Below are positions 34,501-54,871 of a stretch of 64,000 bases of DNA, piece after piece (the first letter of the stretch is position 1; every line of letters starts with the position of its first letter). The stretch spans positions 1,240,968 to 1,304,967 of the forward strand of contig CAJFCJ010000009.1 in NCBI GenBank assembly GCA_904063045.1, written 5' to 3'. A program made the position numbers and the translations under genes. The stretch is from Dimorphilus gyrociliatus (taxonomy: Eukaryota > Annelida > Polychaeta > Dinophilidae). The notes beneath the pieces were generated by a model. It did no database searches. It saw nothing but the letters and a program-made list of their open reading frames with translations, and had not been told where the DNA came from.

Positions 34501-35108
34501 GGACGCTTGGGTCTATATGTTTAGAGTTGAAAAGAGGAAATGGAATTTTCACCAATCAGTCGGTTCAGTTCATTCAACTATAAGGAAACCAGGAAAAATT
34601 AAGGGATTAGAAAGACTAAGCCAATTGGCTCAAGGTGATTATTTCTTTATATAATTGAGTAAGATGCTAATTATTACTTTATCAATTCCTAATTCAAGGT
34701 CTCTTAGAGCCATCTTTAATAGAAGTTTCGTGCGGTCAGGCGAAATATGAAAATATATTTAAAGCTCTCGTCTGGAGGATCGAACAATTGCCGAGAATCA
34801 ATGAGGGAGCCTACAAACAACATTTATTAACTTGTACAATGGATTTTGGACCACATGATATTATACCAGATTCTTTTGATAAGCAGGCGTCAGTGGAATA
34901 TCATCAGAGCGACTCGTGCGTTTCTCTGGCTCAAGTCCGTTCTATAGGCGTATCTAGCCAGGACACAACCGATAAATGGGTTAAGTACACTGCTAAGTAT
35001 GAGTATCGAGTAGAAATTGATATTGATAGAAAGACAAACAAGAGTGGTCTTGTGGAAAAGTTGGGAACATCTAGTGATGAAGAGGGATCGGATACGGACT
35101 TGAAATAG
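31509..35108 (+). CDS. Stonin (stoned-B-like endocytic adaptor)
   Basis: A clathrin adaptor for synaptic-vesicle recycling; stonins sort synaptotagmin. Four exons (31509-31812, 32455-33282, 33810-34634, 34699-35108) splice in phase to 788 residues. The N-terminal region is acidic and disordered with four NPF tripeptides (ENPFED, FNPFAT, FNPFQT, ENPFNK), which bind EH domains of Eps15/intersectin. The stonin-homology domain follows (GWKMLLRMPMKKKMTGNRYW), then the mu-homology domain (DLVHKPKTTMIFDQHAQNSE, LVKLGCLDYESIKTF, SQFWTMSRKANQTPCQDICI, RIPxP-like RLPIPDAWVYMFR). The tail is acidic (SSDEEGSDTDLK). No stoned-A-type second cistron lies upstream, unlike the fly stoned locus. Confidence 0.92.
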
Positions 35109-36487
35109 GACTCTTAATCCTATTTTATCTGTTATTACTTCCTATAAAATCATAATTATATGTATCTAGATGTCCTTTCTCGTGTTTTAGCCTATAGTGG
35201 GAAGCCTTACCCCTTTTAAAAAATAGAAGTCTTCGAATTAATCCTATGAGGAAATCGTGACAAATAGAGAAAAATCTTGCTAAAGGAAATAAAGAAAAGG
35301 TCATATTAAGACATCATACCGGAAGTCAATCTACATCTCTCTCTTAATTACTTTTTTTAGTCAAGTTTACCTGTGTACATGAATTTTCCCTTTATAATGA
35401 CCTACTTTTATCCAAAATATAATCTCCTCGTTCATTTTTTTCTCAATATGTCAATTCTATATATGTAATTTTACGGCAAATATTCAATTATGGAATTAGC
35501 TTATTGCTAAGTAAACATAAAAGCAAACTTTGATAATTAAAATAGAGGAAAAGCAGATATAGATAAGATAACAGTTATTATCAAATTATTCTTAAAAGTA
35601 TATATGAATATATAGAAATATGTATGTTTACACATCAGGCATCTTCCATATTGAACTCTATCGATTAGAATAAACAAAGAAAAGGTTTACACGAATCTTA
35701 CTTTCATGTATTAGTAAATAAGAATAAATAAGAAGAAATAACACAACCCATTAAAAGTAACGAGAGTATAATACGGGATACAAGTAAATATGCTTGTGGA
35801 ATATATATCCATATATCTTATTACATGTTTATACATCTTAGATGTAATTAATTTCCTACATGACTATATTTGTACATCTGGTCAAAAGCATATTCGCGAC
35901 TATTGAAAGGTGTTCTATAAATAATCTGGTAAGATTTTCCAACTAATTGGTATTTTTTTTCTTATACGAAAACAATAAAACAACATTTTCCATTTCTTCA
36001 GTTGTCTATTAAATTCATTTCGTGCCTCTGCTTGCAACTTTTCTCTTCTGTACCATTTATATACAATTACATTGAGATATTTATTCTCATTAGAAAGTAT
36101 AAAGAAAGCTTCAGTGGCATAGATTTCGATTAGTTTTAATCTTCGATGTTATTATTATTATTTTTAAAATTTATAAATATTTAAGCTCGTGGCTTCTGTT
36201 CTTCGAGGTTTGCTTTTAATTAGGTCAACAAAACAATATGAATAAATTATGTCATCATTTAGAATTACAAATTAGTTTCCTTTCCTTTTTTAATTTATTT
36301 GATGTGATCAGGTTTTCTTCAAATAACGACATAACTTTCTTTTACAGTTTCACTATATTCATAGTTTTGTTTAAGAAATAACATAATATAAATAGCACAT
36401 ATCTCTCTGTTGGCGACAAATGTTTAAAGTACTAATAACTTGATAAAATTATCAATAGTTCGCATATTCTAGTTGTGTTGTATTATT
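35109..36487. other. 1.4 kb intergenic / 3' UTR region
   Basis: Between the convergent stonin and the unrecognised gene at 36488. Very AT-rich, with several AATAAA-like hexamers (for example near 35740). No ORF of interest. Confidence 0.5.
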
Positions 36488-37152
36488 CTACGTTGATGGA
36501 TCTTGATAGGATGTTGACGATTCAATATCTTCCAATCGTTTTCTCAATTTATCTTCGAACCGTAAAATTTTTCGCTTCTCATCATCCACCTATACAGGAA
36601 TATCAAGTAAAAAAATAATAAATAACACCAATTTTGAAAGCAAACCATTTTGAGAGTATTATTGACATCTTCAACAGTCATTCTGTCAACATCAGACTTT
36701 GCTCGAGATAGTTTACTGCGACTTTGATCTCTTAGTTGTCGCTTAAACTTTAAAATGACGCTTTGACTTAATCCCGTTATTCTTGCGGTGAATGCATTGC
36801 AAAAAGTAATATTCGAAAATGCTGTTGAATTGTTTACAGAGGGAGAGAGAGAAAGTGAGAAAAAAAAAGCAATAATTTTTAAGCAAAATCTGTAACAAAT
36901 AATCTTACCAGAATTTGAATTTTGACACCCAATTATCATCTCTCTCATGACACTTTTTGGATTCGTTTCACTTCTTCTTACTAATAATTCTATTTCACTT
37001 TTGAATGAGGACGAAATCTATAAGAAATTAAAAAATATAGCATTCTTCATAGATAAAAAACATTTTCAACTTACAATATTGCACTTCCGAACGCAACAAG
37101 GTTTATCTTCAAAAGAACTATGCCTTGACCGATTTTTATTGACTGTCATTCT
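36488..37152 (-). CDS. Unrecognised small protein, second of a tight tandem pair
   Basis: Four exons assemble in phase from ATG 37152: MTVNKNRSRHSSFEDKPCCV...RKCNI; then ISSSFKSEIELLVRRSETNP with MREMIIGCQNSNS; then ITFCNAFTARITGLSQSVIL with RMTVEDVNNTLKM; then VDDEKRKILRFEDKLRKRLE ending YQDPST. About 155 residues, basic, mostly helical in appearance. The segment DRMTVEDVNNTLKM, after a basic helix, is reminiscent of the third helix region of histone-fold proteins (compare the LTVEDFNRALK pattern of TAF6), but this is weak. A pair of Cys near the N-terminus (CCVRKC) could bind metal. The start lies 70 bp after the stop of the upstream gene on the same strand. Family unknown. Confidence 0.55.
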
Positions 37153-37222
37153 GTCAATATTCCTTTTCTTTAAGCATAAAATAAAATTAAGTTGATATAT
37201 TAATACACTTTAATATATTTTA

Positions 37223-38440
37223 TCAAACCATTTTATTAGTTTTTTGTTTTCTATATAGGAAATTGTTCGAATAGTTTAGAATCTTTTTGCAAGCTGATTC
37301 ACACAAGTTCGCTTCAGTTTTCAGTATATGTCTCTTTCTTTGAACATATTCCATAAAACGATCACTGTGCCTATGGCCAGACCCCAAGCCTACTTTTATC
37401 TTTCCTCTAAATGATTGAAAATATACTTTATACATATCTATATATATATATATCGTGTTTACAGGTATAGTACATGTTAATTAGAATAGTTTTTGGACAT
37501 AGAAAACTAATAGCCATATTAAAAATTTTACCGCATTTCGTGATCGGCTGGAATTTCATAGCATTTCTCTTTGGATAGAGATTCAGCCTCCTTCATTAAA
37601 TTACATAAATCATTTATTCGAGTTTCTACTTTACCTATGGAAAAAATACGGTGTCTGAACAACATGTGAATAGTATTTCATAAAATATTAATTACTTTCA
37701 TCCCCGGTAACTATATACTTTTGAATACAATCGCAAGCTTTTTTTTGAAAGTACGGACAGCACAGTTTTTTTACTAAAAAATAAAAAACAAGAATAAATC
37801 TATTTATTGATAAAATAAATGTCAAAATTCTATAATAAATACCATATTCATTTTTCATCGATTCGTATAATGTCTGAACAAATTCGTTGCATGATTTAAT
37901 GTATTCCTCTTTACGCTTTTTAATCGCCTCTAAATCTTCAACTTTACTAGACAACTTTGCTTTCGTTGGCTTAGCTTTGTTACTTAAAACTTTTTAGAAG
38001 GGATAAATGTATAAATCTGTCACTTCTTTAAACACTTACTGCAGCTGTAGCAGTAGCAACTCGATTCCTCAATAGCTCTTTCTCGGTTTTTATACGGTCT
38101 CTTTGTCAAATTGAAAGTTGTAGAAGAACATAAACAACATTGGAAATCTTTACCTAATCAACGTAAAAATGTTTTACAGAATAAGATCCTTCTTTTATAA
38201 AATAGTATTATTATTCACCATTAGGTAATTTTTCAGGTCGCAAAGAATCACGTTTTAAATTTACAACCTTTTTAGTATTTTTTCTCGTCGAGGCTTCGAA
38301 TGTAGGCGATAATCGCTTGGCAGGGTTTCTCTTACGATTTGGTAATTGCTTTCTATGAACTGCGAAAATAAAGAACTCTTTAAAAGTAGGATAATAAACA
38401 AAGAAAAATTACTTGTATGATCCGATTGATATTGATCCAT
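37223..38440 (-). CDS. Unrecognised cysteine-rich protein, first of a tight tandem pair
   Basis: Six short exons (introns of about 40-70 bp) assemble in phase from ATG 38440 (MDQYQSDHT). A basic N-terminus (HRKQLPNRKRNPAKRL) looks like a nuclear localisation signal. A first cysteine group, FQCCLCSSTTF with SSCYCYSC, spans an exon; a helical segment (EDLEAIKKRKEEYIKSCNEF) follows; then a second group, LCCPYFQKKACDCIQKYI. The C-terminal part has GKIKVGLGSGHRHSDRFMEY and CESACKKIL. The eight or more paired Cys look like zinc ligands. About 270 residues. I do not recognise the family; a nuclear zinc-binding role is inference from the NLS-like and Cys patterns. Confidence 0.6.
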
Positions 38441-38850
38441 AAGTGCAAATTACATTTCTGTATTATCTTTTAGCGGAATGACAGTTTTATTTAATATCCT
38501 TTTTCATTGCGATCTCTATTCACGCATTTGGTGAGAAACTAGCTGGCTTTGTAAGTGCTGCTCTAATTATTTTTAAAAGTTCTAAAAATAGAACATTTTT
38601 ATATTATAAAATCCAGTAATACTATCCTTAAATAAGTATATACTATATATAATTTTTTTTACATTATTAATTTAGAAAAAAGACCTTCTATGGAAATAGT
38701 GAATAAAGAAGCTATTTTAATCAAATTATAACTTTAAGAATTGCGTAATATTTCTTAATTAGCTTTTAATGATGTATTCAATTTGAAACAAGAAATGAAA
38801 AGAATTTTATTATTATTTAATTAATTGTTGTTTTCTTCTATTTCAAATCC
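38441..38850. other. Intergenic between the Cys-rich gene and PEX6
   Basis: 410 bp, very AT-rich. It contains the PEX6 3' UTR and the promoter of the cysteine-rich gene. Nothing else recognised. Confidence 0.5.
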
Positions 38851-42882
<4,032 letters not shown>

Positions 42883-43401
42883 GCTATTTAGAATACTAAA
42901 TATCGCTAATTCAAAAAAAAATCAAGCTCGTGAGTTGACCTATTTTTGATATTTATGTCCTTCAGTTTTTTATGAAAAGTTCTCTTCACCAGAAAGTGCA
43001 TCTAGACGTAAAAGTTTTATTAATACGTCATTTTTTCAGGTATAAAATTTATTATAAAATGTATAAAAGTTTGTTTGAGTCAATGGCCTGAGTTATTTCA
43101 AAATTAAAGTGAAAGTATATAAAGTACGCGGTTAAATCAACAGGAAATGTTCGAATTTATGTTTACCGCAATATTTTGGCTTTCATCTCAAGAAATTTGC
43201 TTAATGCATCAACAACTATATTAAATAGCTTAGCAATTTTAGCCGTTTCTCACAAGCAGAAAATACTTGAGGAATAGAGTAATTAATAACAATATAGACA
43301 AATTGAGTGCGCGCCTGTAATACAGATTCGTATTTCCGGCTGTCGGGACGTGGCTGCAAGTTATCTGATAAATCAAATCTTGCTGTGCATTTATTTGCAG
43401 G
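42883..43401. other. Shared 5' region between PEX6 and SURF4
   Basis: 519 bp between divergent starts. The SURF4 ATG sits one base after a TTTGCAG acceptor-like sequence (43395-43400), so a non-coding 5' exon or trans-splice site for SURF4 is possible. Confidence 0.45.
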
Positions 43402-44651
<1,250 letters not shown>

Positions 44652-45269
44652 AAATAAGAGCCACTCTAGGTTCTCCGAACATCAAATTCTAAATGTTGTT
44701 CTACTTTTGGATATAAAGATCAAACGTGTTCGGTCAACTCTGTTACTCAAATCCATGTACGTGAAAAAGAAATATTTTTTCAGCAATGTGTATGTAATAC
44801 AGTGAAAGTTGCGCTTCGATAACAGCTGCTTCATTTAGCTAGACAACAGCATTTATGATATTTTATTTATTCTTAAACCATTCTCTCTTAAACATCTTTT
44901 ATAAAGCATTAAAATTATGAAATTCCTTTTTTTATATATGTTTATCTATATATTTAAAAAGTTTACTCTAATCTGCAAACAAAACTTTCTTATCTCGCTA
45001 TCCCGCTTCGTTATTTAAAAACAGCATTTTCATTCAGATCAGGATTGCAGAGATAGATTTCGATATTTACTAATTTTGTTCTTTTGAATAAAAGAGATAA
45101 GAAAAATTATTAAAAAAAGAAAGAAATTAACAGATAAGAGAAATTGATTTCGGTATAATATAAAAAAAAACAAATTATATCATCATTATTTCGATTGATT
45201 TCTTGTATTTTCATCGTAATTTTAATCCAATTGTTATAACAAAACATAGAATTTTTCGTAAATAGTTTC
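44652..45269. other. Convergent 3' region, SURF4 / REV3-like
   Basis: 618 bp of AT-rich 3' UTR-type sequence. I looked here on the minus strand for the missing family-B polymerase motifs of REV3 and found none. Confidence 0.6.
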
Positions 45270-48200
45270 TCAGGATTGAGGATAGCGTTGATGCTGCCTG
45301 TACATTCCATGTCCTGCATCAGAAAAAGTGCTGTAGCTATCATTCTGCCCCGTATTACTTAAATGTGATGTGTAGGGCGAGTAGTTAAATGTACCCGTAG
45401 ACGGATACATATGTGAATACTGCGTGGTGTAGGACATTGACTGAGCTCTGTATGCATTCGCATTCGGGTCGTACGTTGATTGCTGATGCTCAATATAAGA
45501 TTGCTGAGGTATTGCTGCGTAGGAAGAATAATAGCGTTGCTGTTGTTGAGGAATTTGATGATGTGATTGATGCTGATATTGTTGAAAATGTTTCTCTCTT
45601 TCGTATTGTTGCATTCGGTACTGTTCTTGTTGTCTTTGATGAACTGCTAATTGCTGTTGCTGCCGTCTCTTTGCCTGTTGAGCAGCCTGCTGGTTTTGAA
45701 TTTCAATCATTTTTGCCATGTTGCAACTTCCCTGAATCATATTTTGCTGCATAATTGGTGCGGGCCTGTAATGATTTTCCGTTATGATGCAGTCTTCTTC
45801 ATCTGCATTATTATTGATATTGGCTGCTTCGACAGCCATTTTAAGAAGATCAATGGGGGGAGCCTGAATCGAGCTAGTAACACTTAGATCGCACGATGAT
45901 TGTTTGTTCATATTATCGTTATGGCAAAAGTTAAACTCTGGAATTAAAAATGTATTGTTTATGGCTTGATCTTGCCTTTCTTCTTCCTCCTTTTTATCGT
46001 GAATACTTAGATTTAAAACCTCAGCCTTTTCCTCGTTACAATCAACGGTCATTAAGTTATTCTCCATCATATGATCATTCGGAGGAGTAGCCGATTGCAC
46101 ATTTTGAGGTGGATTAGGTGAACTGTACGTGTTGTCCTTTTGTCCACCTCCATTCACCATATTCGGTGATGCTGGCGAGAGAGCCCAAATTCCCTGTCTT
46201 TCCTCCTTAGCAGGTGATAATAATGCCAATTTCATTCCAACGTCTGCATAATCGGTTGCATGATCATTTCCAACCTTATCTCCGTATCTTTCTCCCTGAC
46301 TTTCTTTGGTGTTCTCTGTTGAGTCTGCTTCAGCTAGTATTTCTCGGATTTCTGGAATATTAAGTTTTTCTGATGCTTGACTAGAATTCAATAAATTTTC
46401 ATCAATCTTGTCTGCAGGCACCAAAGGTGGAATTTCCTCTGTATGACTAGACTCTGTTGTTGCTTCTTGGTCTCGTGTATTGTTTGGACTCTTCTCAAGC
46501 TGATTATACTCATCCCAATCGACTTTTTCACTATCGATCTTGTCGTTTTCCTCTTCGATATCATTTTTTTGTCCATCTTTGATTGATTCTGGTTCTGGTT
46601 CCAGTTCCGGTTCTGGTAATTCTTTAGCAGTTTGTACTTTTCGAGTTTTCTTTCTTTTAAGTAGTTTGAGCTTTCTCAATTTGTGTTCCTGGAGCCTTCT
46701 TCGTAGGAGGGTTTTTTTCGGCATAAAACGAGAATGCCTCATTCGATTAAAAGATTTACATCTTTTAGTTGATATATTCGCGAATACCACTTGTGTTTTA
46801 AGAGTGTCTTTTAAGTTTCTCTTTTCCTGAGCAGTTGATTTGGAGCAAAAATAATCGGCCTCGCCATCTGACATGCAGACGGTCGGTGTAATTTGATTAT
46901 CATCAATGTTTGCATCAATTTCGTTTCTGTCGTTAGCTGTCAACCTTATATTCTTATTTCGACCATATTGAATTCTAAAGCGATTTTTCCTTTTAAGCGA
47001 TTCCAAAATCGGTGAAGATTCTTTGATTTTCTTATTTTTTTTTCGAAGTTTTTCAGCTGTAAGAGCAGTCATCAAAGGTGATAATCTACACAAATTTCTC
47101 AAGTCAACCCGTGTACCTGTACTTGCGATAGTTTGTGGTACACGCAAATCTACCATTAACGGTTTTGGTCCCAATTCAATTTTTTCGTCATCGTCACTCT
47201 CCTCCAATAGTTCAACATGCTCACAAATAGCACCGTCATCCCGTTTACTTCCGGAACGTTTAGCTAAGGCAAGTTGTGATTTGTTCGGTCTTAAATCAAG
47301 AAAGACATGCGAATTTGATGAAGTTTTCAATTTTAACGAAGCTAAATTAGATGAAAATTTTTCGATATTATTTTCTGATTTTTCATCCATGTCGGAGACG
47401 CCGTCGAGTTGCGGAATAGTAGTATTTGAAATGTCTTTCTCTACCTCATCATTTTCTTCATCTTCTTCATCCTCCTCCCTCTCATCTTCTCTTTTTACGT
47501 GAGTTTTTTCATCGATGCTTTCGTCTTCTTCTTCGTCTTCATTGTGAGCTAATAATATACTGTCGCCTTCTTCCAATTGAAACATATCCTGGGCGTCAAG
47601 TTGCTTAAATGCTTCAGCATCACCGCTCTTCGCTTTACGTAACAAAATTTCTTTGCCTTCTTTGGCTTTCTGTAATTGTGTGGAGGAAAGGCGTTCAATA
47701 GTTTCCCTACTCACGACAGGCTCGTCACCGACTTCTAGCGCCGTGGCGTCAGGCGTCGACTGAATCGATGCGTCGCCACGGAAACGTTCAACTACTTCGT
47801 TCAAACGTTGTAAACCATCGGTATCATATTCATACTTTGATTGAATAGATGGTGTTCTACTCAAGGACGGTTTCGTCTTACCTTCTTCCTTCCAAATGTA
47901 TTCTAAAGCTGGATTTCTACCATTTAAACTAGATTCGTCAGCATTTGTAATATCTGTTGCAATAATATCAACTTCAAGTTGACAATACGATTGTCGATTT
48001 GCATCTTCTCTTTTCTTTGCTCGTTTTGCTTTTAGATAATCCATTCCGCGTAAATTGTAATCAATAAGAAATTGCAAATTATATGGTACATGCACTTGGT
48101 GAGGTTGAAAAACCGTGTTGAGAATGGCGCCCTCCAGTAATAATGTTGAGACACGTTTCAAATCAGCCGGATCGTATAAAAAAAGTTTAAAAAACACATT

Positions 48201-48563
48201 TTCCTCCCCGCTGTAGCCATACATACGGAATGCCCGAACAGTTTGCACACTATGAACTTTTTCCGAATTCTCCTGTTTAGAAGCGGACGATAAATTTAGA
48301 GCTTTTTCAACGCTATAAGCCAATAATCGGCCGTATTTTATAAGCTCTTCATCATCTTCCATATTTGGTGCAATTACGAATAAATAAGGCAGCACACCAT
48401 GAATATGAGCGCATACTTTTTCACCAGTTGCCGTTGAGCCAAAAATTCTTAGAACTGGAATGTTATGAACGATGCAATCATCCAATTCCCTTACAATAGG
48501 ATCATAATCAGGAATAGGAGAGGTTAGGTAATAGTCCATATAAACTATGCGTACATCGAACAT
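45270..48563 (-). CDS. REV3-like N-terminal domain protein without polymerase domain
   Basis: Single exon, 1097 residues from ATG 48563 (an in-frame ATG at 48758 gives a 65-residue hydrophobic extension I think is not used). Residues 1-190 are clearly the N-terminal domain of the DNA polymerase zeta catalytic subunit: MFDVRIVYMDYYLTSPIPDY, NIPVLRIFGSTATGEKVCAH, HGVLPYLFVIAP, FFKLFLYDPADLKRVSTLLL, FQPHQVHVPYNLQFLIDYNL and later CQLEVDIIATDI, GRNPALEYIWKEE and TTIPQLDGVSD. The middle is long, acidic and disordered. The last 170 residues are Gln/Tyr/His-rich (QQQQRYYSSYAAIP). The protein then stops: the exonuclease-like and polymerase motifs of REV3 (such as the YGDTDS block) and the C-terminal zinc/iron-sulfur cysteines are absent, and PEX6/SURF4 fill the space beyond. 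Confidence 0.85.
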   Translation of the reverse strand: MFDVRIVYMDYYLTSPIPDYDPIVRELDDCIVHNIPVLRIFGSTATGEKVCAHIHGVLPYLFVIAPNMEDDEELIKYGRLLAYSVEKALNLSSASKQENSEKVHSVQTVRAFRMYGYSGEENVFFKLFLYDPADLKRVSTLLLEGAILNTVFQPHQVHVPYNLQFLIDYNLRGMDYLKAKRAKKREDANRQSYCQLEVDIIATDITNADESSLNGRNPALEYIWKEEGKTKPSLSRTPSIQSKYEYDTDGLQRLNEVVERFRGDASIQSTPDATALEVGDEPVVSRETIERLSSTQLQKAKEGKEILLRKAKSGDAEAFKQLDAQDMFQLEEGDSILLAHNEDEEEDESIDEKTHVKREDEREEDEEDEENDEVEKDISNTTIPQLDGVSDMDEKSENNIEKFSSNLASLKLKTSSNSHVFLDLRPNKSQLALAKRSGSKRDDGAICEHVELLEESDDDEKIELGPKPLMVDLRVPQTIASTGTRVDLRNLCRLSPLMTALTAEKLRKKNKKIKESSPILESLKRKNRFRIQYGRNKNIRLTANDRNEIDANIDDNQITPTVCMSDGEADYFCSKSTAQEKRNLKDTLKTQVVFANISTKRCKSFNRMRHSRFMPKKTLLRRRLQEHKLRKLKLLKRKKTRKVQTAKELPEPELEPEPESIKDGQKNDIEEENDKIDSEKVDWDEYNQLEKSPNNTRDQEATTESSHTEEIPPLVPADKIDENLLNSSQASEKLNIPEIREILAEADSTENTKESQGERYGDKVGNDHATDYADVGMKLALLSPAKEERQGIWALSPASPNMVNGGGQKDNTYSSPNPPQNVQSATPPNDHMMENNLMTVDCNEEKAEVLNLSIHDKKEEEERQDQAINNTFLIPEFNFCHNDNMNKQSSCDLSVTSSIQAPPIDLLKMAVEAANINNNADEEDCIITENHYRPAPIMQQNMIQGSCNMAKMIEIQNQQAAQQAKRRQQQQLAVHQRQQEQYRMQQYEREKHFQQYQHQSHHQIPQQQQRYYSSYAAIPQQSYIEHQQSTYDPNANAYRAQSMSYTTQYSHMYPSTGTFNYSPYTSHLSNTGQNDSYSTFSDAGHGMYRQHQRYPQS

Positions 48564-49604
48564 GTTGCGTTTTCTAGCTGTTGAATACAAATATGAGTAA
48601 TTAATCGAAGAATTTAACATACTACTTACCAAAGTTGGATCACTTTCAAACAGATAGCAAATTGTATAAATAAGATAAATTTTGTAAATTGACTCAACGC
48701 TACCAATCTGATTATGAGCATTCTTCGAAAAAAAACGTAATAATCGATTCTGTAGCAATATGTATACAAAACATGGCTGACAATGTTGATTTTTGCTACC
48801 GCCATCTGTAGTATTACTAAAAACTTTATCTAAATAATATTCTAATTTAGAAACAAGCTCTTAAAAAGTTATGCAAAGTTCCTAACAGAATTCTGATAAA
48901 ATACATCAAGTTCAGGTAAAGAAAATAAGACATAACGCTATTGTATATTTGTTTTATCTATATTTTCTGAGAATAAATTGTTTCTTAATAAAAGGATAAA
49001 TAAAATATGAATAATATCCTTTCACTTATATTATATTAATACTTATTGAGTACCATACATCAATAGGAAAAGAAGGAACGCCATTAACCTAAAATAGATA
49101 TGAGACAATATATATATATACAGATATACATAATATTTAAATGGCTTTATTATTACTAATATTATAAAAATATCAATGTTTTTAAATGAATAATTATACA
49201 TAATGAATAGAACTAATCCAGTATCTAATAATATTTTTTAAAACATCAGATTTTATTGATATTCTACTTTATGATGAATTACGTTATTTCAATTTATTAT
49301 TTCTTCCCCCTTCCAATAAAGTTATCTATCATTTAAGTACCTCTTTATTTATCTTCACTAATTTTAATGAGATTTTTATCTTCGTTTTATTCTTTTTCCC
49401 ATTACATGAACCGTTTTGAACCGAAATGCGAACAAATCTGTTGTTCTATATAAAAGAATCGTTGATTCTTAAATAATTTGAAAAGAGATTTAATAGATAA
49501 AAATTGATTAAAGTATTTTGTTAATCGACACTTAATAAAAGGTAACTCTTTCGTTTTGGAATATTTTTCAATTTCCAAGTAAAATTTGGACATTACGCGG
49601 TATG

Positions 49605-49612
49605 TCACGTGA
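49605..49612. promoter_or_regulatory. Perfect TCACGTGA E-box palindrome (1)
   Basis: Exact 8-bp palindrome TCACGTGA, the preferred site of bHLH-Zip factors of the MITF/TFE and USF groups. It lies about 560 bp before the HECT ligase start codon. Confidence 0.5.
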
Positions 49613-49685
49613 TATGATCGTCTGCCATTTTGATTATATGATATATCTTTAAAAAGTTCCTCTTCGCTATGTTGACGTCAAGCTT

Positions 49686-49693
49686 TCACGTGA
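49686..49693. promoter_or_regulatory. Perfect TCACGTGA E-box palindrome (2)
   Basis: A second exact copy, 81 bp from the first, in the same less AT-rich stretch. Paired copies in a promoter make function more likely than a single chance hit. Confidence 0.5.
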
Positions 49694-50168
49694 CCTACCA
49701 TCATGGAAGACTAAACATTTCGCTGCTTTAGTAAAGATTCGAGATTTCCAATTTATTGAAGCGATCGCTCACGTAAATCCTAGTATCAACATTGCTAATT
49801 TTATTTAATATATCACTGAAAGGGATTTTTAATTTGAAGAATCGGGTAAGCTATTCATTTGTCGATTTAAACTCCTATTCAAAATGGCGTTTTTATACAT
49901 AGTATTTCTGCTTTATCTTATCGTGATCGGGGTATTAGTCACGATTTAAATTAGTTCTAAGGTAACAATAACTTGCAAACCATTAAAAAGACATCTGATT
50001 TGATTAAAACCTACTTCAGGTGACGAGATCTTATTAAAAGTTGAAGAATATTTAAAAAAAAGGAAAAGAACTGGTAAGGAGATAACAACAACTTTCCTTT
50101 GAATGTTAATAACCAGGTCTATAATTTCTTGCAGTTTATTTTAACTAGGAGAAGTTAGTGTGTCTAAA

Positions 50169-54871
<4,703 letters not shown>

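Larger units (their letters stand above)
48564..50168. other. 1.6 kb shared 5' region, REV3-like / HECT ligase
   Basis: AT-rich and without a gene that I can support. Two TCACGTGA octamers (listed separately) sit 80 bp apart at 49605 and 49686, in the half nearest the HECT ligase. A 68-codon minus-strand ORF near 49402-49608 shows no family features. Confidence 0.5.

Noticed and set aside
48564-48758. Upstream in-frame start extending the REV3-like protein by 65 residues
   Set aside because: REV3 proteins begin at the MF-x-VRIV motif, encoded at 48563. The extension is low-complexity and probably 5' UTR.
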